64,000 nt of DNA. It comes from Pseudomonas entomophila. GTDB lineage: Bacteria; Pseudomonadota; Gammaproteobacteria; Pseudomonadales; Pseudomonadaceae. Position 1 is the stretch's first letter, and each line of letters begins with the position of its first letter. The notes below the pieces were generated by a model, which searched no databases, was not told the DNA's origin, and saw only the letters and a program-made list of their open reading frames with translations. A program made the position numbers and the translations under genes. Below, piece by piece: positions 17,697 through 25,168 of this stretch. Location of the stretch: positions 3,594,501 to 3,658,500 of the forward strand of contig NZ_CP063832.1 in NCBI RefSeq assembly GCF_023277925.1, written 5' to 3'.

Positions 17697-18116
17697 ATGC
17701 GCATCCCTTCCCGCGTCATTGGTGGCCTGCTCATCGCCACGATGCTGACCCAGCTGACGGCCTGCGGCACCCTGTTCTACCCCGACCGCCGCGGCCAGAT
17801 CGAAGGCAAGATCGACCCGGTGGTCGCGGCTCTGGACGCCATCGGCATTCTCTTCTACGTCATCCCCGGCCTGATCGCTTTCGGCATCGACTTCGCCAGC
17901 GGCGCTATCTACTACCCCGGTGGCCAGACCGCACACATCGACCCGGCCAAGCTCAAGCCCGCCATCAACGCCGACGGCCAGGTCGACAAGGTCAAGCTGC
18001 AGGCCATACTCGAGAGCGAACTGGGCCAGCGCCTGCCGCTGAACGACCCACGCTTGATCCAGCACCGTGGCAGTGTCGAGCAACTTGCCGCCTACGGCCT
18101 GGTTCCGACTGCCTGA
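17697..18116 (+). CDS. Small lipoprotein of unknown function
   Basis: A 139-residue protein with a signal peptide and lipobox LTAC (cysteine at residue 22). After acylation the chain continues GTLFYPDRRGQIEGKIDP, with a hydrophobic stretch (AIGILFYVIPGLIAFGIDFASGA) and a polar C-terminal half. The ATG at 17697 has CGGAG six bases upstream; the longer frame from 17568 lacks a signal peptide. Close homologues in Pseudomonas are sometimes mislabelled as polynucleotide phosphorylase; nothing here supports that. The stop is 25 bases before fieF, so the two may be co-transcribed. Confidence 0.75.
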   Translation: MRIPSRVIGGLLIATMLTQLTACGTLFYPDRRGQIEGKIDPVVAALDAIGILFYVIPGLIAFGIDFASGAIYYPGGQTAHIDPAKLKPAINADGQVDKVKLQAILESELGQRLPLNDPRLIQHRGSVEQLAAYGLVPTA

Positions 18117-18141
18117 TGTCTTCAAGGACGCACACACGCAC

Positions 18142-19011
18142 ATGATCGCGGCCGCCGAACACAAGCGCCTGCTACGTCTGGCCACCCGCGCCTCGCTCAC
18201 GGTGGCCAGCCTGCTGGTACTGGCCAAGGCCGTGGCCTGGTGGCTGAGCGGCTCGGTGAGCCTGCTGGCCGGGCTGACCGACTCGGCGCTGGACACCATC
18301 GCCTCGTTCCTCAACCTACTCGCCGTGCACTACGCGCTGCGCCCGGCCGACGACGACCACCGTTTCGGGCACGGCAAGGCCGAGGCCCTGGCCGGCATGG
18401 CCCAGGCACTGTTCATCGCGGTCAGCGCGGTGTTGATCGGGGTGCAGGCAGTGGAACGGTTGCAAGCGCCGCGGCCGCTGGGTGACACCGCCGCCGGCAT
18501 CGTGGTCATGCTGCTGTCGCTGGTACTGACCCTGGCGCTGCTGGCCTTCCAGCGCAAGGTCATCCGCCTCACCGGCTCCACCGCGGTGCGCGCCGACTCC
18601 CTGCACTACCGCTCCGACCTGCTGCTCAACGGCAGCATCCTGCTGGCACTGTTGCTGGCGCGCTTCGGCTGGCCGCAGCTGGATGCGCTATTCGGCCTGG
18701 GCATCGCCCTGTACATCCTATGGAGCGCGATCCAGATCGCCCGCGAGAGTACGGCGATCCTGATGGATCAGGAACTGCCAGCCGATATCGGCGAACGCAT
18801 GCTCGAAGTGGTGCTGGCGATTCCCGGAGTGAAGGGCGCGCACGACCTGCGCACGCGGGTGTCGGGCAGCCAATGGTTCGTGCAGTTGCACCTTGAGCTG
18901 CCCGGGGAACTGCCACTGCATCAGGCCCACGAACTGTGCGTGCAGGCTTCGCAGGCGATCCGTGAACGGTACCCGCGGGCGGATGTGATGGTGCACGCCG
19001 ATCCGGTCTGA
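18142..19011 (+). CDS. fieF: Cation diffusion facilitator (FieF/YiiP type)
   Basis: A 289-residue CDF antiporter for divalent metals, likely Zn(II) or Fe(II). Six membrane segments are followed by a cytoplasmic ferredoxin-like domain. The transport-site residues are visible: DSALDT in helix 2 and HYRSD in helix 5, matching the two Asp/His-Asp pairs of YiiP; DHRFGHGKAEALAG is the family loop. The ATG at 18142 (MIAAAEHKRLLRLA) fits the family; AAGGA lies about 13 bases upstream. The metal is not determined by sequence alone. Confidence 0.88.
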   Translation: MIAAAEHKRLLRLATRASLTVASLLVLAKAVAWWLSGSVSLLAGLTDSALDTIASFLNLLAVHYALRPADDDHRFGHGKAEALAGMAQALFIAVSAVLIGVQAVERLQAPRPLGDTAAGIVVMLLSLVLTLALLAFQRKVIRLTGSTAVRADSLHYRSDLLLNGSILLALLLARFGWPQLDALFGLGIALYILWSAIQIARESTAILMDQELPADIGERMLEVVLAIPGVKGAHDLRTRVSGSQWFVQLHLELPGELPLHQAHELCVQASQAIRERYPRADVMVHADPV

Positions 19012-19029
19012 ACACAGACTCACCCAGAA

Positions 19030-19119
19030 CCTGTAGGCGCCAGCCTTGCTGGCGAACACCGGTAAAGCCGGTGCCAGGCACCGCGGTGTCTGCATCGCGG
19101 GTAAACCCGCTCCTACAGG
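19030..19119. repeat. REP pair after fieF
   Basis: A CCTGTAGGCGCCAGCC...TGGCGAAC unit faces a CGCGGGTAAACCCGCTCCTACAGG-type unit of another subclass. Located between convergent fieF and the next gene. Confidence 0.75.
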
Positions 19120-19136
19120 CATCGTTCAAGCCCGAC

Positions 19137-19940
19137 TCAGTTGATGCTGTAGCCCCGCCCGCTCAGGCAGGCGCCCAGCGCCCGCCGATAGTTGTCGGCC
19201 ACGTTGGCCGGTGGCGCGTAGGTCGCGGTGGCAGGGTCGAAGCCTGTCTGGCTGACCGCCCAGCGATGACACTGGTAACGATCCTGCTCCTGCTGCTCCG
19301 GCCCCTGCCCATAGGCTGGATAGGCGATCACGTTATAACCGTTGTACGGTTGCGGTACGGGCGTTGGCGCCGGCATGGCGGTGGGCGGATTGACCACTAC
19401 GTACTCACGGCTATCGGCCTGGTACTGGTAGTAGGTGTCGGCCACCAGGAAGAACAACGCGCCCCCCAGCCACACTTCACGCGCATAGGGCGGCAAGTAA
19501 CCGACCCTCACGCCATAGGGCGGCCTGACCACCACATAGCCGCCACCATGCGGGCGATACCAGTAGCCACCGGAGTAGAAGTAGTCCTGCCCGCGATAGG
19601 GCACTTTCCAGTAACGGTCCGGGAAGCGATCGACGCTATGGCCAGGGTGATACTGCGGCCCCGGGCCCCAACCATTGCCGTGGCCGTCCGGGCGGCCGGC
19701 CCAGTCACCGCCCGGCCGCTGCCCGTAATAGCGGTCGTCACCATGACGACGCGGGATGTCCTGGTAGTAACCCTGGCGCGGCGGCTGGGTCTGGCGCACT
19801 TCGTCACGGGAATTGAGCGGCGAGCCCCGCCCGCCATTGGGGTCCTGCGGACCATCACCAGGCCCTTGGGCCAAGACACCCAGGCTGCCCCCCATGCCCA
19901 GCAAACCAACACCTGCCAACTGCCAGATGCGCCACCTCAT
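19137..19940 (-). CDS. Exported Tyr/Gly/Pro-rich protein (DUF6515-like)
   Basis: A 267-residue protein with an N-terminal signal peptide (MRWRIWQLAGVGLLGMGGSLGVLAQ). The next 100 residues are low-complexity (Gly, Pro, Arg, Tyr, Asp). A more ordered part follows (WKVPYRGQDYFYSGGYWYRPHGGGYVVVRPP), with one short hydrophobic segment (WLGGALFFLVADTYY). The C-terminus ends with a conserved-looking CHRWAVSQTGFDP ... ACLSGRGYS block with two cysteines. Function unknown; likely periplasmic or envelope-associated. An intrinsic terminator on the same strand lies about 80 bases upstream. Confidence 0.75.
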   Translation of the reverse strand: MRWRIWQLAGVGLLGMGGSLGVLAQGPGDGPQDPNGGRGSPLNSRDEVRQTQPPRQGYYQDIPRRHGDDRYYGQRPGGDWAGRPDGHGNGWGPGPQYHPGHSVDRFPDRYWKVPYRGQDYFYSGGYWYRPHGGGYVVVRPPYGVRVGYLPPYAREVWLGGALFFLVADTYYQYQADSREYVVVNPPTAMPAPTPVPQPYNGYNVIAYPAYGQGPEQQEQDRYQCHRWAVSQTGFDPATATYAPPANVADNYRRALGACLSGRGYSIN

Positions 19941-20019
19941 GTTGTTCCTCTCGCTCGGAAAGACTGCGTGGCGCCCAGTTTACCGTGGCGCCTGGCCAGG
20001 CAGATGAAATCGCAGGCAT

Positions 20020-20045
20020 AAAAAAGGGAGGCCTTGCGGCCTCCC
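20020..20045 (-). terminator. Orphan Rho-independent terminator
   Basis: On the minus strand GGGAGGCC-GCAA-GGCCTCCC is followed directly by TTTTTT. The 8-base perfect stem with a tetraloop and T-run is a textbook intrinsic terminator. No gene on this strand ends before it; the next plus-strand gene starts 290 bases away and points away from it. Confidence 0.85.
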
Positions 20046-20271
20046 CTCGGTAATTGTCGTCCGTGCTCGGCGCTTGTGACACCGGCTCACCTCGCGCCGT
20101 CTTCTGGACAGTGCGTAGCCCGGGGGCCTGACGGATCCTGTTGGATGGCCGGCCGCGACCGCCCGTCTGGGGCGCGTCGCCGTGGACTGATGTCCGGGCA
20201 GTGATTCTGGTGATAAAGATAGGCCGGATGGTGCGGCAGGGGATTGCGAAGATTGCTCTGATAAATAGCAC

Positions 20272-20301
20272 TTGCGCAATTTTTCACCCTGGATTGATAA
20301 T
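20272..20301 (+). promoter_or_regulatory. Probable sigma-70 promoter of the Lrp-family gene
   Basis: TTGCGC (20272-20277) and GATAAT (20296-20301) are separated by 18 bases and lie 32 bases before the ATG at 20334. The -10 region overlaps the third of three TGATAA motifs, which could be autoregulatory half-sites. Confidence 0.45.
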
Positions 20302-20333
20302 TCGCCGCAATCCGAACAGAAAAGGCCTTTTCC

Positions 20334-20810
20334 ATGAGCAAGCTCGACCGCTACGACCTGAGCATCCTCGCCGAATTGCAGCGTGACGCACGCATCTCCA
20401 ACCAGGAGCTGGCGGAGCGCATCGGCCTGTCCCCCTCCCCTTGCTCGCGTCGGGTCAAGCAACTCGAAGACGATGGCTACATCTCGCGCCAGGTGGCGCT
20501 GCTGGACCGCAAGAAGCTCGGCCTGAGCCTGACGGCCTATGTACTGATCGGCATGGACCGCCACACCCCCGAACGCTTCGAGACCTTCGAGGCAGCGATC
20601 CGCAGCCTGCCGCAGGTACTCGAATGCAGCCTGGTCACCGGAATGGACGCCGACTACCAGCTCAAGGTGGTGGTGCCGGACATGGACCACTACCAGAAAC
20701 TGCTGCTGGGCAGCCTGACCCGCATCGAAGGCGTGACCAGCGTGCGCTCCAGCTTCGTGCTCAACCAGGTGCTGGCCAGCACCGAGCTGCCCTTGACCCA
20801 TCTGCGTTGA
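20334..20810 (+). CDS. Lrp/AsnC-family transcriptional regulator
   Basis: A 158-residue feast/famine regulator: helix-turn-helix (RISNQELAERIGLSPSPCSRRVKQLEDDGYI, about residues 20-50) and a RAM domain (about 70-145). It differs clearly from the AsnC homologue at 12341. The SPSPCSRRV recognition helix is common to Lrp/BkdR-like proteins, but no bkd or other amino-acid gene is adjacent, so the target is unknown. The ATG at 20334 gives the standard length. Confidence 0.87.
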   Translation: MSKLDRYDLSILAELQRDARISNQELAERIGLSPSPCSRRVKQLEDDGYISRQVALLDRKKLGLSLTAYVLIGMDRHTPERFETFEAAIRSLPQVLECSLVTGMDADYQLKVVVPDMDHYQKLLLGSLTRIEGVTSVRSSFVLNQVLASTELPLTHLR

Positions 20811-20863
20811 ATCCCCCGACGCAGGGCGTATGATCGGGTGCTCAGCCTGCCTGGAGTGAACTG

Positions 20864-21067
20864 ATGGATCCCGCCGTATTCGAAGAGTGGATGATGATTG
20901 TCCTGGTCACCGTGTTGATCGCTTTCATGGGCTTCATCGTCTGGGACCTGGCGAAGAAGTCCAAGGCGGGGCGCTTCGGCACCCTGATCCTGTTCTTCGT
21001 ACTCGGCCTGGGGGTGCTGGCGTTCATCATCAAGAGCGTGGTGGTGGGGTTCCTCGAAGGCGTCTAG
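20864..21067 (+). CDS. DUF2788 small membrane protein
   Basis: A 67-residue protein with two hydrophobic helices (about 9-28 and 40-62) separated by a basic loop (DLAKKSKAGR). The pattern MDPAVFEEWMMIVLVTVLIA identifies DUF2788. Function unknown. A CTGGAGTGAACTG Shine-Dalgarno region precedes the ATG. It ends six bases before a REP pair. Confidence 0.8.
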   Translation: MDPAVFEEWMMIVLVTVLIAFMGFIVWDLAKKSKAGRFGTLILFFVLGLGVLAFIIKSVVVGFLEGV

Positions 21068-21073
21068 AACCCG

Positions 21074-21123
21074 TTCGCCGGCAAGCCGGTTCCTACCCTA
21101 TTAGGAGCCGGTTTGCCGGCGAA
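21074..21123. repeat. Inverted REP pair
   Basis: TTCGCCGGCAAGCCGG-type arm (21074-21095) and a near-complementary TAGGAGCCGGTTTGCC-type arm (21102-21123) with a six-base spacer, between convergent DUF2788 and rluE genes. Confidence 0.8.
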
Positions 21124-21133
21124 GCGCGCACGG

Positions 21134-21763
21134 TCACAGCTTCGCCGCCACTTCCCGCCAGCACCCCTGCTCCAGCCCCTCGATCGTCCAGTCGCCGATG
21201 CGCACCCGCACCAGGCGCAAGGTCGGCAACCCCACCGCCGCCGTCATCCGCCGCACCTGGCGATTTCGCCCTTCACGAATCACCAATTCCAGCCAGGCCG
21301 TCGGCACGCTCTTGCGAAAGCGTACCGGTGGATTGCGCGGCCAAAGTTCGGGCTCCTCGAGCAAACGCGCCTCGGCCGGAAGCGTCGGCCCGTCATTGAG
21401 CTCGACCCCCGTGCGCAGACGTTGCAGTTGTTCTTCGCTCGGATCACCTTCGACCTGCACCCAGTAGGTCTTGGCCAGCTTGTGCTTGGGATCGGCGATG
21501 CGCGCCTGCAGGCGGCCATCGTTGGTCAGCAGCAGCAACCCTTCGCTATCGCGATCCAAACGCCCGGCCGGGTAGATGCCTGGGATATCGATGTAGTCCT
21601 TGAGCGTGGCGCGCCCCTCACCGTCGCTGAACTGCGTCAGCACGTCGAACGGTTTGTTGAACAGGATCAGTCGGGGTTCGGCCGGCGGCGCCTTGGGCTC
21701 GCGACGCGGGCCGGAAGGCCGCGCCGTCGGGCGGCGCGGTTTGTTGCGGGGTGGCAGGGACAT
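21134..21763 (-). CDS. rluE: 23S rRNA pseudouridine synthase, RluE type
   Basis: RluE converts U2457 of 23S rRNA to pseudouridine. The 209-residue protein lacks an S4 domain; a basic, Pro-rich N-terminal extension (about 30 residues) precedes the RsuA-type core. The catalytic aspartate is in [17 protein letters not shown], and the C-terminal [14 protein letters not shown] motif is conserved. Absence of an S4 domain favours RluE over RluB/RluF/RsuA. The start is six bases after the amn stop, so it is probably co-transcribed with amn. Confidence 0.88.
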   Translation of the reverse strand: MSLPPRNKPRRPTARPSGPRREPKAPPAEPRLILFNKPFDVLTQFSDGEGRATLKDYIDIPGIYPAGRLDRDSEGLLLLTNDGRLQARIADPKHKLAKTYWVQVEGDPSEEQLQRLRTGVELNDGPTLPAEARLLEEPELWPRNPPVRFRKSVPTAWLELVIREGRNRQVRRMTAAVGLPTLRLVRVRIGDWTIEGLEQGCWREVAAKL

Positions 21764-21769
21764 GGATCC

Positions 21770-23233
21770 TCAGCGGAACGGCGGCTCATCGAAGCTGCGC
21801 AGTTTACGCGAGTGCAGCGAGTTGAGCTCGGTGCGCAGCAGGTCGAGGGCGGCGATGCCGATCTTCAGGTGCTGGCTGACCGCGCGGTTGTAGAACGCGT
21901 TGGCCGAACCCGGCAGCTTGATCTCACTGTGCAGCGGCTTGTCGGACACGCACAGCAAGGTGCCGTAGGGCACACGCAGGCGGTAGCCCTGGGCGGCGAT
22001 GGTGCCGCTCTCCATGTCCACGGCCACGGCGCGGGACAAGTTGATCAGCGGCCGCTCCTGGGCCCAGCGCAACTCCCAGTTGCGGTCGTCGTAGGTGAGC
22101 ACGGTGCCGGTGCGCAGGCGCTTCTTCAACTGGTCGCCACGCTCGCCGGTGACCTGCGCCGCCGCCTCCTGCAGGGCCAGTTGCACTTCGGCCAGGGCCG
22201 GGATCGGGATGTTTGGCGGCACCACACGGTCGAGGATGCCGTCACGGCGCATGTAGGCGTGGGCCAGCACGTAGTCGCCGATGGTCTGCGACTGGCGCAG
22301 GCCACCGCAGTGGCCGATCATCAGCCAGCAATGCGGGCGCAGCACGGCCAGGTGGTCGGTGATGTTCTTGGCGTTGGAAGGGCCGACACCGATGTTGACC
22401 AGGGTGATGCCATCGCCATCGGCGGCGATCAGGTGGTAGGCCGGCATCTGGTAGCGGTGCCAGACCACGCTGGCGACCAGGGCCTGGGCCTCGCCGTGGT
22501 CCATGCCTTTGTCGATGATCACGTTGCCCGGCAACACCATGCGCACGAAGCGCGGGTCCTCGCGCAGCTGCTCCAGGCCGTGGCCGATGAACTGGTCGAC
22601 ATAACGATGGTAGTTGGTGAGCAGGATCCACGGCTGCATGTGCCGCCAGTCGCTGCCGGTGTAGTGCACCAGGCGGCGCAGGGAAAAGTCCACGCGGGCC
22701 GCGTCGAACAGCGCCAGCGGCAGCGTGTCGGCGCCTTCCCAATCGCACAGGCCGTCGGCGATGTTATCGGTGGCCGCCGACAGGTCGGTGCTGGGGAACA
22801 CCCGCGCCAGTTGCGCGGCGGTGATGCCGCTGCCAGCCAGTTCGTCGCCCTGGTCGACCACGTAGGGGTATGGGATGTTCTGTTCGCTGACACCCACTTC
22901 CACGCTCACGGTGTAGTCGTGCATCAACGGGCGCAGTTGCTCCAGCAGGTAGCTGCGGAAGGCCGCGGGCTGGGTGACGGTGACGCTGTAGGTGCCGGCC
23001 ACCTGGACCTTGGCATAGGCGCGGGTGGTGGCGGCGACTTCGCCCAGGCTGTGGTAGGTGAGGCGCAGGGCCGGGTAGCGGAACAACGCGCGCTCGGCCT
23101 CGGTCGGTTCGGTGCGGTCCTTGAGGTAGCGCTTGAGGGCCTGGCTCAAGGCCCCGGTGGCCTGTTCATGCAAGGCCGCCAGACGGTCGACGGCCTGTTC
23201 GGGGGGAGCAACGACTGCAAACGCTTGGCTCAC
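21770..23233 (-). CDS. amn: AMP nucleosidase
   Basis: Amn hydrolyses AMP to adenine and ribose 5-phosphate and so regulates intracellular AMP. The 487-residue length matches the family; there is an N-terminal Amn-specific domain (to about residue 170) and a C-terminal nucleoside-phosphorylase-like domain with VVDMES-type signature (AVAVDMESGTIAAQGYRLRVPYG). The start is GTG at 23233 (VSQAFAVVAPPEQ). Upstream of rluE on the same strand. Confidence 0.93.
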   Translation of the reverse strand: MSQAFAVVAPPEQAVDRLAALHEQATGALSQALKRYLKDRTEPTEAERALFRYPALRLTYHSLGEVAATTRAYAKVQVAGTYSVTVTQPAAFRSYLLEQLRPLMHDYTVSVEVGVSEQNIPYPYVVDQGDELAGSGITAAQLARVFPSTDLSAATDNIADGLCDWEGADTLPLALFDAARVDFSLRRLVHYTGSDWRHMQPWILLTNYHRYVDQFIGHGLEQLREDPRFVRMVLPGNVIIDKGMDHGEAQALVASVVWHRYQMPAYHLIAADGDGITLVNIGVGPSNAKNITDHLAVLRPHCWLMIGHCGGLRQSQTIGDYVLAHAYMRRDGILDRVVPPNIPIPALAEVQLALQEAAAQVTGERGDQLKKRLRTGTVLTYDDRNWELRWAQERPLINLSRAVAVDMESGTIAAQGYRLRVPYGTLLCVSDKPLHSEIKLPGSANAFYNRAVSQHLKIGIAALDLLRTELNSLHSRKLRSFDEPPFR

Positions 23234-23323
23234 GCTGGGCTTCCTGTCTTATGGACATGCATGCCAGCCATCTTGCCTGCGTTCACGGGCAAATACACCC
23301 CCGGATGTCGGCCGCACGCCGTT

Positions 23324-23399
23324 CCCATAGGAGCCGGCTTGCCGGCGAAGCAGGCGACGCGTTAACCCGAGGGTTCGCTGGCAAGCCGGCGCCTACGGG
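23324..23399. repeat. Inverted REP pair
   Basis: CCCATAGGAGCCGGCTTG... and its inverted counterpart ...GCAAGCCGGCGCCTACGGG with a spacer of about 25 bases, between amn and aidB. It ends four bases before the aidB stop codon. Confidence 0.78.
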
Positions 23400-23402
23400 C
23401 AC

Positions 23403-25046
23403 TCAAGTCGGCGTCGCACGCGCCACCAGTGCCGCAGTGTCCACCCCTCGCGGCAAGGCGCCATAGGCCCGGCCACTTCCGCTCAATCGGCTGCCGATGA
23501 ACGCATCGCTGACCGTCGCATTACCCGCCTCGAGCAGCAGCTTGGCCTGCAACGCCAGGGCAATGTCCTCGGTCAGCTGGCGCGCGCGGTACTGGCTATC
23601 GCCGGTGTCGGCGAAGGCGCCTTTCAAGTTGCCGATGAACGCCGCCAACCGCGCGTCGCCATGGCCATCCCCCAGTTCAGTGAACAGCGCATCGAGCACG
23701 CCAGGCTCCTTGGACAAAGCACGCAGCACGTCCAGGCACTGCACGTTGCCCGAGCCCTCCCAAGTGGAGTTGACCGGCGCCTCGCGGTACAGCCGCGGCA
23801 GGATACTGTCCTCGACATAACCGGCACCACCCAGGCACTCGGCGGCTTCGTTGATCATTCCCGGCGCCCGCTTGCAGATCCAGTACTTGCCCACCGCCGT
23901 CATCAAGCGTGAGAAGTGCGCCTGCTGCGGATCGTCCAACTGGTCCAGCGCCTGGCCCATGCGCAGGCTCAGGGCCAGCGCGGCCTCACTCTCCAACGCC
24001 AGGTCGGCGAGCACGTTCTGCATCAGGGGCTGCTCGTTGAGCACACGGCCACCGACCTTGCGATACGCGCAATGATGCGCCGCCTGGGTCAGGGCCTGGC
24101 GCATCAGCGCACTGGAGCCGACCATGCAGTCGAAGCGGGTCATGGCCACCATCTCGATGATGGTCGGCACGCCCCGGCCCTCTTCGCCCACCATCCACGC
24201 CAAGGCACCACGGAACTCCACTTCGCTGGAGGCGTTGGAGCAATTGCCGAGTTTGTTCTTCAAGCGTTGGATATAGAACTGGTTGCGCTGGTCGTCGGGG
24301 CGGTGGCGCGGCAAAAGGAAGCAACTCAGGCCCTTGTCGGTCTGGGCCAAAGTCAGGAAGGCGTCGCACATCGGTGCGGAACAGAACCACTTGTGCCCCA
24401 CCAGTTCGTAAGGCTGGCCCGGACCCGGCGCGCCCACCGGGTAGGCGCGGGTGGTGTTGGCACGCACATCGGTGCCGCCCTGTTTCTCGGTCATGGCCAT
24501 ACCAAGGGTGACACCGGCCTTGTGCCGGTCGCCGATGTTGCGCGGGTCGTACTCCCGGGCAAGGATCTTCGGCAGCCAGTACCCGGCCAGCTCCGGCTGC
24601 AACCGCAGCGCCGGCACGGCGGCGAAGGTCATGGTCAGCGGGCAGCCGGTGCCAGCCTCGGCCTGGCTGTGCAGGTAGGTCATCGAAGCACGCGCCACGT
24701 GGGCGCCTGCGCGCGGCTCGGCCCAGGGCAGGGACGGCAGGCCATGCTCGACAGCCGTGCGCATCAGCTCGTGATAAGCAGGATGAAACTCCACCAGGTC
24801 GACGCGGTGGCCATAACGGTCGTGGCTGCTGAACTCCGGCTTGTGGGCATTGGCGAGAAAACCTGCGGCCATCAGCGGGCCACCAGCCAGGGCACCGTAG
24901 GCGTCGATGCGCGCCTCGGCCCAGCCGGCGCCAAAGCGCCGCGACCACTCCTGGAGCGGCAGGTCGAGGCGGTAGAGATTGGCACCGTCCAGCGAGGGCG
25001 GCTGGTTGGTGACTTCGTGGGTTTCAGCGAACTGGTGCAGGTTCAT
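23403..25046 (-). CDS. aidB: AidB-like acyl-CoA dehydrogenase family protein
   Basis: A 547-residue flavoprotein of the AidB branch of acyl-CoA dehydrogenases. The N-terminus (THEVTNQPPSLDGANLY) and the order of blocks (SGCPLTMTFAAVP-like, AMTEKQGGTDVRANTTRA, CLGGAGYVEDSILPRLYREAPVNSTWEGSGNV) match E. coli AidB, a protein of the adaptive response to alkylation that binds DNA and FAD. It lacks a nearby ada/alkB, so a role in alkylation stress is by homology only. Ordinary acyl-CoA dehydrogenases are about 380 residues, so the length also supports AidB. Confidence 0.85.
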   Translation of the reverse strand: MNLHQFAETHEVTNQPPSLDGANLYRLDLPLQEWSRRFGAGWAEARIDAYGALAGGPLMAAGFLANAHKPEFSSHDRYGHRVDLVEFHPAYHELMRTAVEHGLPSLPWAEPRAGAHVARASMTYLHSQAEAGTGCPLTMTFAAVPALRLQPELAGYWLPKILAREYDPRNIGDRHKAGVTLGMAMTEKQGGTDVRANTTRAYPVGAPGPGQPYELVGHKWFCSAPMCDAFLTLAQTDKGLSCFLLPRHRPDDQRNQFYIQRLKNKLGNCSNASSEVEFRGALAWMVGEEGRGVPTIIEMVAMTRFDCMVGSSALMRQALTQAAHHCAYRKVGGRVLNEQPLMQNVLADLALESEAALALSLRMGQALDQLDDPQQAHFSRLMTAVGKYWICKRAPGMINEAAECLGGAGYVEDSILPRLYREAPVNSTWEGSGNVQCLDVLRALSKEPGVLDALFTELGDGHGDARLAAFIGNLKGAFADTGDSQYRARQLTEDIALALQAKLLLEAGNATVSDAFIGSRLSGSGRAYGALPRGVDTAALVARATPT

Positions 25047-25139
25047 CGGGGTCTCCTGGTTCCGGTCGTGCCTGAAAGCCCCAGTGAAGCACCACTGCCC
25101 GGTGAGTCAAAGTGACAAAACGGACGACTAGGGGGGCAC

Positions 25140-25159
25140 TTCGCCGGCGTGCCGGCGAA
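25140..25159. repeat. Solitary REP-like hairpin after ladS
   Basis: TTCGCCGGC and GCCGGCGAA face each other across two bases, nine bases after the ladS stop on the minus strand. It looks like half of a REP pair and lacks the TAGGAG tail. Confidence 0.5.
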
Positions 25160-25168
25160 CGGTTGCCC

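Larger units (their letters stand above)
19941..20333. other. Gene-free interval with orphan terminator
   Basis: 393 bases with no credible protein gene. It holds a strong minus-strand intrinsic terminator at 20020-20045, a plausible plus-strand promoter for the downstream Lrp gene at 20272-20301, and three TGATAA copies (20211, 20259, 20295). The 200 bases between terminator and promoter are GC-rich and could encode a minus-strand small RNA or a 5' leader of the exported-protein gene. Confidence 0.45.

Noticed and set aside
20041..20333. Match to RsmX/Y/Z-type RNA (GGA motifs) or 6S RNA
   Set aside because: Only three scattered GGA sites without hairpin-loop context and no 6S-like long duplex; the region stays an unnamed candidate.
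21113..23365. 750-codon plus-strand frame over amn and rluE
   Set aside because: Antisense shadow; composition (Gln, His, Val, Gly rich) is typical of reverse-strand frames and both genes on the minus strand are clear.
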